A DNA stretch of 64,000 bases from CBDCFL01 sp965216135 (lineage in GTDB: Bacteria > Pseudomonadota > Alphaproteobacteria > Rhodobacterales > Rhodobacteraceae): assembly GCA_965216135.1 (NCBI GenBank), contig CBDCFL010000019.1:146846-210845 (forward strand). Reading direction: 5' to 3'. How positions within the stretch are numbered: the first letter of the stretch is position 1; every line of letters begins with the position of its first letter. Below, piece by piece: positions 59,321 through 64,000 of the stretch. The notes under the pieces were generated by a model. The model did not search any database. It was not told the DNA's origin and worked only from the letters and a program-made list of their open reading frames with translations. The translations under genes and the position numbers were made by a program.

Positions 59321-60208
59321 ATGAGAAAGTTGGACACCAAAACCCGCTCCCTGATCATCCGCCTCCTGGTCGAAGGCAACTCTATCCGCGCCACTTCGCG
59401 GATCGCGGACGTGTCCAAGAACACCACCAACAAGCTGCTGATCGACGCGGGCAAGGCTTGCTCCAAATATCACAATGAACAGGTTCGCAACGTCAAAGCA
59501 TCAGTGATCCAGTGCGACGAAATCTGGTCATTCACCTATGCCAAGCAGAAGAACGTCAAGGCCGCTGCCTCTGCCCCTGAGTTCGCTGGCGACACATGGA
59601 CATGGACCGCACTGGACAGCGACAGCAAGCTGATCGTGTCCTACATGGTCGGTGGCCGCGACAGCGAATACGCAATCGAGTTCATGGACGATCTGCGCGC
59701 CCGTCTCGCCAATCGCGTCCAACTGACTACCGATGGCCACAGGGTCTATCTGGAAGCCGTTGAGGGCGCGTTTGGCAGTGACGTGGACTATGCGCAGCTG
59801 GTCAAGCTGTACGGCAATGCACCGGGTGGGAAGTCGCACGAAAAGAAATACTCACCCGCTGAATGTACCGGGACCAAGAAGCGACGGATCGAAGGCGATC
59901 CCGACCGTGCGCTGGTCAGCACGTCACACGTTGAACGGCAAAACCTGACAATGCGGATGCACATGCGGCGGTTTACCCGCCTGACCAACGCGTTTTCAAA
60001 GAAAGTCGAGAACCACGCCTACGCGGTGGCGTTGCACTTTATGTATTACAATTTCGTTCGTATTCACCAGACATTGAAAGTCACCCCAGCAATGGCCGCA
60101 GGACTGACAGACCGCCTTTGGGACATCAGCGATCTTGTTGCGCTAGTTGATGCTAACGAACCCGCACCGAAAAAACGCGCGCCCTACAAAACACGGGTCT
60201 CAAAATAA
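59321..60208 (+). CDS. IS1-like DDE transposase
   Basis: The 295-residue protein starts MRKLDTKTRSLIIRLLVEGNS. The helix-turn-helix is NSIRATSRIADVSKNTTNKLL. DDE-type residues are in VIQCDEIWSFTYAKQKN (Asp), LTTDGHRVYLEAV (Asp) and HVERQNLTMRMHMRRFTRL (Glu). The C-terminal YNFVRIHQTLKVTPAMAAGL is typical of single-ORF IS1-family transposases. It is in one uninterrupted frame, unlike the frameshifted InsA/InsB of classical IS1. It presumably mobilises the whole 3.58-kb unit. Confidence 0.88.
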   Translation: MRKLDTKTRSLIIRLLVEGNSIRATSRIADVSKNTTNKLLIDAGKACSKYHNEQVRNVKASVIQCDEIWSFTYAKQKNVKAAASAPEFAGDTWTWTALDSDSKLIVSYMVGGRDSEYAIEFMDDLRARLANRVQLTTDGHRVYLEAVEGAFGSDVDYAQLVKLYGNAPGGKSHEKKYSPAECTGTKKRRIEGDPDRALVSTSHVERQNLTMRMHMRRFTRLTNAFSKKVENHAYAVALHFMYYNFVRIHQTLKVTPAMAAGLTDRLWDISDLVALVDANEPAPKKRAPYKTRVSK

Positions 60209-60271
60209 AATCGAGTCATTAGAATCACTTAGCTGATGTTGACTACTAGCTGATTCTGTTACTCTTTTTGT

Positions 60272-60865
60272 ATGGATGCATCATACAACTTGAACGGTGG
60301 CTTCAAGCCGACCATGAAGCGGTTCGCCGACCTGGACGGGCCAGATTTCTTTCCCACACCCGCGTGGGCTACCTACGCGCTAATCGACAATGAGGCGTTC
60401 AAGGGTGACATCTGGGAAAGCGCTTGCGGGAACGGTGCCATGTCAGAGGTTCTGGACAAAACTGGTCAGAGCGTTCGGAGTTCCGATCTCTATGAGCGCG
60501 GCTTCGGTGAGTCGGGTGTAGATTTTCTGGAAACTTCCACGCGGACCACAAACGTCATTACCAACCCGCCGTTCAACGCTGCAGAGGGCTTCGTTCGATC
60601 AGGGCTTCGCGCGACTGAGCGCAAATTCGCTTTGCTGTTGAGGCTAGCGTTCCTTGAAGGTGCGGGCAGGCAGAGAACAATTTTCACCGACGCGCCGCCG
60701 TCGCGGGTTTGGGTGTTCAGCGAGCGTATTACTTTCTATCCGGCTGGCGCGGTGAAGAAAGGTTCAGGAACTACCGCGTATGCATGGTTTGTCTGGGACA
60801 AGGATGCGCCTAGCCAAACTGAATTGAAGTGGTTCACGCCAGGGTATAAATCCCGCTACCCCTAA
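60272..60865 (+). CDS. Orphan DNA adenine methyltransferase-like protein (transposon passenger)
   Basis: The 197-residue protein has an N-terminal FFPTPAWATYALIDNEAF, then DIWESACGNGAMSEVL as SAM-binding motif I (x-x-CGNG), SSDLYERG as motif II, and VITNPPFNAAEGFVRSGL with the catalytic NPPF of N6-adenine/N4-cytosine methyltransferases. The C-terminal part includes AYAWFVWDKD. Similar compact enzymes occur in phages. No specificity subunit or restriction enzyme is obvious. It converges with the next gene by a 4-base overlap. Confidence 0.82.
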   Translation: MDASYNLNGGFKPTMKRFADLDGPDFFPTPAWATYALIDNEAFKGDIWESACGNGAMSEVLDKTGQSVRSSDLYERGFGESGVDFLETSTRTTNVITNPPFNAAEGFVRSGLRATERKFALLLRLAFLEGAGRQRTIFTDAPPSRVWVFSERITFYPAGAVKKGSGTTAYAWFVWDKDAPSQTELKWFTPGYKSRYP

Positions 60866-61185
60866 AAATCTCTATCTTTCAGGTATTTAATGCCTTTTGC
60901 CGTCACCTGAACGCCGTCATCCGATCTTTCGGCCAGCCCACGATTGAAAATACTAACGGAGCTGTCTTGGTGGGAGCCGGTAACATTGCCTACGATCTGC
61001 TCCCACATATGCTCTTGGAGTCGCGTCTGTGGTGGCTGAAGGTCGGCGTGCGATAGCTCTCGATATTTGGGCACGGACTCTTTTATCTGCGATGTTGATG
61101 CGCGATGGCCGGGGAAATCTGCCGCGATCCTAAGCACCAAATCTTGCGCTTCCGGTTCTCTGAGTTTTCCGGGTTCTGTAACCAT
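60862..61185 (-). CDS. 107-residue unknown protein, winged-helix-like (transposon passenger)
   Basis: It starts [28 protein letters not shown] with a GAGGGTAG ribosome site. The pattern [38 protein letters not shown] resembles the N-terminal winged-helix domain of Mrr-type or similar proteins ([18 protein letters not shown]). No nuclease motif is visible. Being paired tail-to-tail with the methyltransferase, it could be a partner or regulator. Function is not assigned. Confidence 0.65.
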   Translation of the reverse strand: MVTEPGKLREPEAQDLVLRIAADFPGHRASTSQIKESVPKYRELSHADLQPPQTRLQEHMWEQIVGNVTGSHQDSSVSIFNRGLAERSDDGVQVTAKGIKYLKDRDF

Positions 61186-61219
61186 CTTCTACCCTCTCAT
61201 ATTGAAGGAGAGAACGATA

Positions 61220-61657
61220 ATGCCAACGCACATCAAACGCGAGTCGTTCCTCACACGAGGGGACGGATTTCAAAGTGACCCACTACCGTTTGTTGAAAGG
61301 GCTTTCTTCGTGATCCCCGTGCCAAGCAACACACGGGTCTGGCTGGCGGCGGGCGTGACAGACATGCGGCGGGGTTTCAATACTCTGGCGGCACAGGCCG
61401 AGCAGGTTTTGGCAGAGGATCCGTTTTCCGGCCATCTATTTGTGTTTCGGGGGCGGCGTGGTGATTTGCTCAAAATTATCTGGTGGGACAGCCAGGGAGC
61501 CTGCCTGTTTTCCAAGCGTCTTGAACGGGGCCGGTTTGTTTGGCCTGCCGCTAAAGACGGCAAGGTCTGCCTGACGTCGGCGCAACTGGCGATGCTGCTG
61601 GAGGGCATTGACTGGCGCATTCCACAGCGGACATGGCGGCCTTTGAAAGCAGGGTAA
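61220..61657 (+). CDS. tnpB: IS66 TnpB, possibly as an N-terminally extended fusion
   Basis: The native start is GTG at 61310 ([29 protein letters not shown]), giving the usual 115-residue IS66 Orf2 with [19 protein letters not shown]. An ATG at 61220 with AAGGAG upstream lies in the transposon's right end and reads in frame through the inverted repeat into tnpB, adding 30 residues. The transposon may therefore drive translation outward. The C-terminus WRPLKAG is normal. Confidence 0.87.
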   Translation: MPTHIKRESFLTRGDGFQSDPLPFVERAFFVIPVPSNTRVWLAAGVTDMRRGFNTLAAQAEQVLAEDPFSGHLFVFRGRRGDLLKIIWWDSQGACLFSKRLERGRFVWPAAKDGKVCLTSAQLAMLLEGIDWRIPQRTWRPLKAG

Positions 61658-61729
61658 TCAGGCGTAAATATCAAGTAATACAGGCGTTTATGGATTCACA
61701 TTCAGGGCGCAATTCTGTATAGAATAGCC

Positions 61730-61798
61730 ATGTTGAACGCCCTTGATAACCTGCCAGAAGACCCCGTTTGCATATTCCGGGAGAGGCTTATCCTCTGA
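61730..61798 (+). pseudogene. tnpC: IS66 TnpC, N-terminal stub
   Basis: MLNALDNLPEDPVCIFR is the start of an IS66 TnpC transposase, after which sequence of an IS1595-type end takes over and stops the frame. The catalytic body is absent. The same stub recurs at 62675 joined to an IS21 end. Confidence 0.75.
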
Positions 61799-62034
61799 CC
61801 CCGGTTTGACGACATGTTGGGTTTGCGGTTGCCATCGGCAGGATGTTCGCCTAATGTTCTGTCATGCCCAGCCGCTGGAAATACGACCGCCCGATGTCCC
61901 GCGCCGCCTTCGAGGCGCGCTTTCCCGATGAAGCCTCCTGCGCCCGGCATCTCGCAGCCAAGCGCTGGCCCGACGGCTTCGTCTGCCCCGCCTGCGGCCA
62001 TGACAGGGGCTGGGGACTGAAGCGATGCGCCTAG
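61779..62034 (+). pseudogene. IS1595-type transposase, N-terminal fragment
   Basis: Its ATG at 61864 gives MPSRWKYDRPMSRAAFEARF, then FPDEASCARHLAAKRWPDGF, and a zinc-ribbon half FVCPACGHDRG before breaking off at 62034. It is related to but distinct from the intact IS1595 at 32533. The upstream GAGAGGCTTATCCTCTGACC is probably its terminal repeat. The remainder is missing where the mosaic begins. Confidence 0.75.
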
Positions 62035-62660
62035 GCGACGCAGGGTATAAATCCCGCTACCCCTAAGGAAATCTTCGGTGATCTTTCAGGCACGATAATG
62101 CACTTTTGCCTTGCACCTGAACGACCTGGTTCATGGCCGTTCTTTCGTGACCAGCCCACGATTGAAAATATCTAACGGCAGCTCCAGGTCCAGGTGGGAG
62201 CTCGGCAGTTACAACAGTGCCTGGCTGCTCCCACAATGCTCTTGGAGTCGCGTGCTGTGGTCGATCCGGATCGCAGCGTGCTTGATACTCGATATCGATG
62301 GGCATTGACTGGCGCATTCTGCAGCGATCCGGAAGCACCAAATCTTGGATTGCCGGTTCGGTCTGATCCGAGGGCGAGCTTCTTGGCTCATATGAGAACG
62401 ATAATGCCAACGCAAGCAGGGTAATGGCAGCGGTTATCTGCGTCCCCGTGCCACGAGCACCAGCCCAAGGTCGTCTGGCTGGCAATCAGATCATCGCGGT
62501 GGTTTCCATCTCTGGCGGACAGGCCGAGCAGGTTTTGGCAGAGGATCCGTTTTCCGCGCCCATTTGTGTTTCGGGGGCGGCGTGGTGATTTGCTCACATT
62601 TCAGGGCGCAATTCTGTGGAGGGCATTGACTGGCGCCATTCCACAGCCCGCCCTCCGACC
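62035..62660. other. Scrambled partial copy of 60843-61740
   Basis: Pieces of the transposon right arm, the 107-residue gene, the right inverted-end neighbourhood and tnpB recur in the same order, but with many small insertions, deletions and short extra fragments. Examples are GGTATAAATCCCGCTACCCC, then GCCCACGATTGAAAATA and GAGAACGATAATGCCAACGC. No frame survives. It is probably a consensus artefact at a collapsed repeat, and holds no gene. Confidence 0.75.
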
Positions 62661-62727
62661 TCAATAGAATAGCCATGTTGAACGCCCTTGATAACCTGCC
62701 AGAAGACCCCGTTTGCATATTCCGGGA
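62661..62727 (+). repeat. Second copy of the IS66 tnpC start
   Basis: About 62 bp identical to 61718-61781 (MLNALDNLPEDPVCIFR coding) precede an IS21 end instead of the IS1595 end. The same 5' stub followed by two different IS ends means either two independent insertions at one point in two IS66 copies, or a misjoined repeat. Confidence 0.8.
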
Positions 62728-63323
62728 TATCCGCCCACCTATTCCGACAACATCCGCCCATTTGTACCGGGGTATCCGCCCAGCTTTGACGCGTTGCCGT
62801 GAGGCCTTGGTTTTTGATATCAGTTTTCTGGCGTTTCGTCACGTAGTTGAGGGTCTTTCTTTCGGAAGGATTGTCCGTCGAGTTCGAGCCGGTAGGCGTT
62901 GTGCACCAGCCGGTCTAGGATGGCATCTGCGAAGGTGGGTTCACCAATAATTTCGTGCCAAGTATTAAGCGGGAGTTGACTTGTGATTAGGATGGAACCG
63001 TTGCCGTATCTGTCTTCGACGATCTCCATCAAGTCGCGCCTTTGGCTAGCGTTCAGACGGTCCGGCCCCCAGTCATCCAAGATCAGTAGCTGGGTTTTGG
63101 TCAGTGCCTTGAAGACACGCGGAAAGCGTCCGTCACCGTGGGCCAACTCCAACTCGTCAAACAATCGCGTGGTGCGTTTATAGAGGACGGTCACGCCGTC
63201 GCGGCACGCCGCTTGGGCCAACGCGCAGGCCAGCCAGGTTTTGCCGACACCGCAGGGGCCAGTGATCATCAAGTTGCGCTTGTCTTTGATCCATTTGCCG
63301 CTGAGCAGGCTTTGGAACAACGC
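62727..63323 (-). mobile_element. IS21-family element, istB end fragment
   Basis: The terminal region at 62727-62800 holds three short repeats of ATCCGCCCA type (62729, 62753, 62774), the multiple terminal repeats typical of IS21. Inward lies the 3' part of istB. The element is cut at 63323 by an IS630 fragment; istA is absent. Confidence 0.8.
62820..63320 (-). pseudogene. istB: IS21 helper ATPase IstB, 5'-truncated
   Basis: The fragment MFQSLLSGKWIKDKRNLMITGPCGVGKTWLACALAQ has Walker A GPCGVGKT, Walker B LLILDDWGP and the sensor region ILITSQLP, ending RKKDPQLRDETPEN. About 80 N-terminal residues are missing, because IS630 sequence adjoins upstream of the fragment. The ATPase assists IstA in target choice; without it this copy is dead. 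Confidence 0.87.
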
Positions 63324-64000
63324 TGATCGAGGCGCGCTTTGGCGTCATCTATTCCGAGCGCGGGATATCCAGACTGCTTGGCGAACTGGGCTTTGCCCAT
63401 ATCAGCGCCCGCCCGCAGCATCCCAGGCAGGATAAGCGGATCATCGAGGCGTTTAAAAAAAACTTCGCCGACACGCTCCAGGTGCATATAGCTGACCTGC
63501 CAGCGGGAACGCCGGTGGAGATCTGGTTCCAGGACGAAGCACGCCTTGGCCAGAAGAATGGCCTGACGCGCCTGTGGGCGAGAAAGGGCACGCGCCCCCG
63601 CCAGCCGGCCGATCAGCGCTATCACAACGCCTATCTGTTCGGCGCCATCTGTCCGGCTCACGGCAAGGGGGCGGCGCTCATGCTGCCTTGGGCGGACGCG
63701 CAAGCCATGCAGATGCATCTCGACGAGATCAGCCGCCACGTCGCCCGAAAGGCCCATGCGGTTGTGCTGATGGATCGGGCCGGATGGCACACCACCGGCA
63801 AACTCAAAGTCCCGAAGAACCTCACCATCATCCTGCTGCCATCGCGCGCTCCGGAACTGAACCCGGTGGAAAATATCTGGCAGTACTTGCGCGCCAATTG
63901 GCTCTCCAACCGCGTGTTCGAAGACTACAATGCCATCGTCGATGCTGGATGCGAAGCTTGGAACAAGCTCATCGCACAGCCCGAAACCATCACATCAATC
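63324..64000 (+). mobile_element. IS630 type A, partial copy 3, running off the window
   Basis: It begins abruptly inside the transposase (IEARFGVIYSERGISRLL), equivalent to 26267, and matches copy 1 through the 8-A tract (63456-63463) and the DDE motifs QDEAR, LMDRAGWH and ELNPVENIWQYLR up to the window end. The 5' end of the element is missing, so the junction with istB is not a simple insertion. Confidence 0.9.

Larger units (their letters stand above)
57707..61287 (+). mobile_element. IS1-like transposon with passenger genes (3581 bp)
   Basis: The terminal inverted repeats are 22 bp (57707-57728 and 61266-61287) with one mismatch, starting GGTAGTGGGTCACT. They are flanked by a perfect 8-bp duplication GTTTGTTG (57699-57706 and 61288-61295). 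Excision restores the tnpA stop and the tnpB start of the host IS66. The ends beginning GGT and 8-bp duplication fit the IS1 family, as does the transposase at 59321. Passenger genes: 57783, 57986, 59076, 60272 and 60862. A usual IS1 is 0.7-1.2 kb, so this is an expanded, cargo-bearing form. Confidence 0.93.
57277..61782 (+). mobile_element. IS66-family element, interrupted twice
   Basis: The left end starts GTAAGCG at 57277, typical for IS66. Gene order tnpA-tnpB-tnpC is recognisable: tnpA at 57362, tnpB at 61310 and the first 17 or so codons of tnpC at 61730. A 3.58-kb transposon separates tnpA from tnpB, and an IS1595-like fragment follows the tnpC start. The right half of the element is missing from the window. 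Confidence 0.85.

Noticed and set aside
1..64000. tRNA or rRNA genes
   Set aside because: No cloverleaf-like or rRNA-like stretch was recognised by eye; a covariance search could still find a short RNA I missed.

Overview
The window looks like a chromosomal segment of a Rhodobacterales-type alphaproteobacterium. The evidence is its G+C-rich coding style and several typical gene groupings: irr divergent from fabA-fabB-fabI; proS near the lolC/E-lolD pair; secG-pyrG; purA next to a DUF2842 gene; a DUF6524 gene; and phaZ divergent from phaC-phaP-phaR with PhaR-type operators. No rRNA, tRNA or CRISPR array was seen. The assignment is inference from gene content only.

Layout. 1-1.3 kb: an IS630 element in a dehydrogenase-like gene. 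1.4-13.5 kb: mostly core genes (lipoprotein export, small membrane proteins, proS, an FMN-dependent lactate-type dehydrogenase, fabI/fabB/fabA, irr). 13.6-20.7 kb: a frameshifted RTX protein and a phenylacetate-type paaG-paaI-paaK set whose paaK is split by IS1182. 20.7-25 kb: purA, secG, pyrG. 25-30.6 kb: an IS30 carrying a nested IS630, itself inside an unknown gene, then small membrane proteins and another IS630. 30.7-38.8 kb: a TerB-like/PhnD-like pair, a polar amino-acid ABC transporter whose ATPase is split by IS1595, a DegT/DnrJ aminotransferase and a LysR regulator. 38.8-45 kb: the polyhydroxyalkanoate locus and two alpha/beta hydrolases, one wrecked. 45.2-47.2 kb: thrS. 47.3-53 kb: a decayed bufferin-type cluster (DUF2282-like precursor, DUF692, truncated DUF2063, DoxX) hit by IS630 and IS5, then a small membrane-protein gene split by IS630. 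53-54.9 kb: an ArsC-like protein, a cold-shock protein, a BrnA-like antitoxin and intergenic repeats. 54.9-64 kb: an island of mobile DNA (IS1182, integrase fragment, IS66, IS1595 fragment, IS21 fragment, IS630).

The most interesting object is a 3.58-kb transposon at 57707-61287, nested in IS66 between tnpA and tnpB. It has near-perfect 22-bp inverted ends, an 8-bp target duplication, an IS1-like DDE transposase, and passengers not expected in an IS: a Lys/Ala-rich mini-protein, a winged-helix-like 320-residue protein, a 30-residue ORF, an orphan DNA methyltransferase-like protein with an NPPF motif, and a 107-residue unknown protein.

At least seven insertions can be undone on paper to give clean, in-frame host genes with the expected target duplication, which shows the insertions are recent. 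There are also many single-base frameshifts, and two scrambled partial duplications (about 43.2-43.8 kb and 62.04-62.66 kb) that look more like assembly mosaics than biology. Pseudogene calls that rest on one-base indels should therefore be read with caution.
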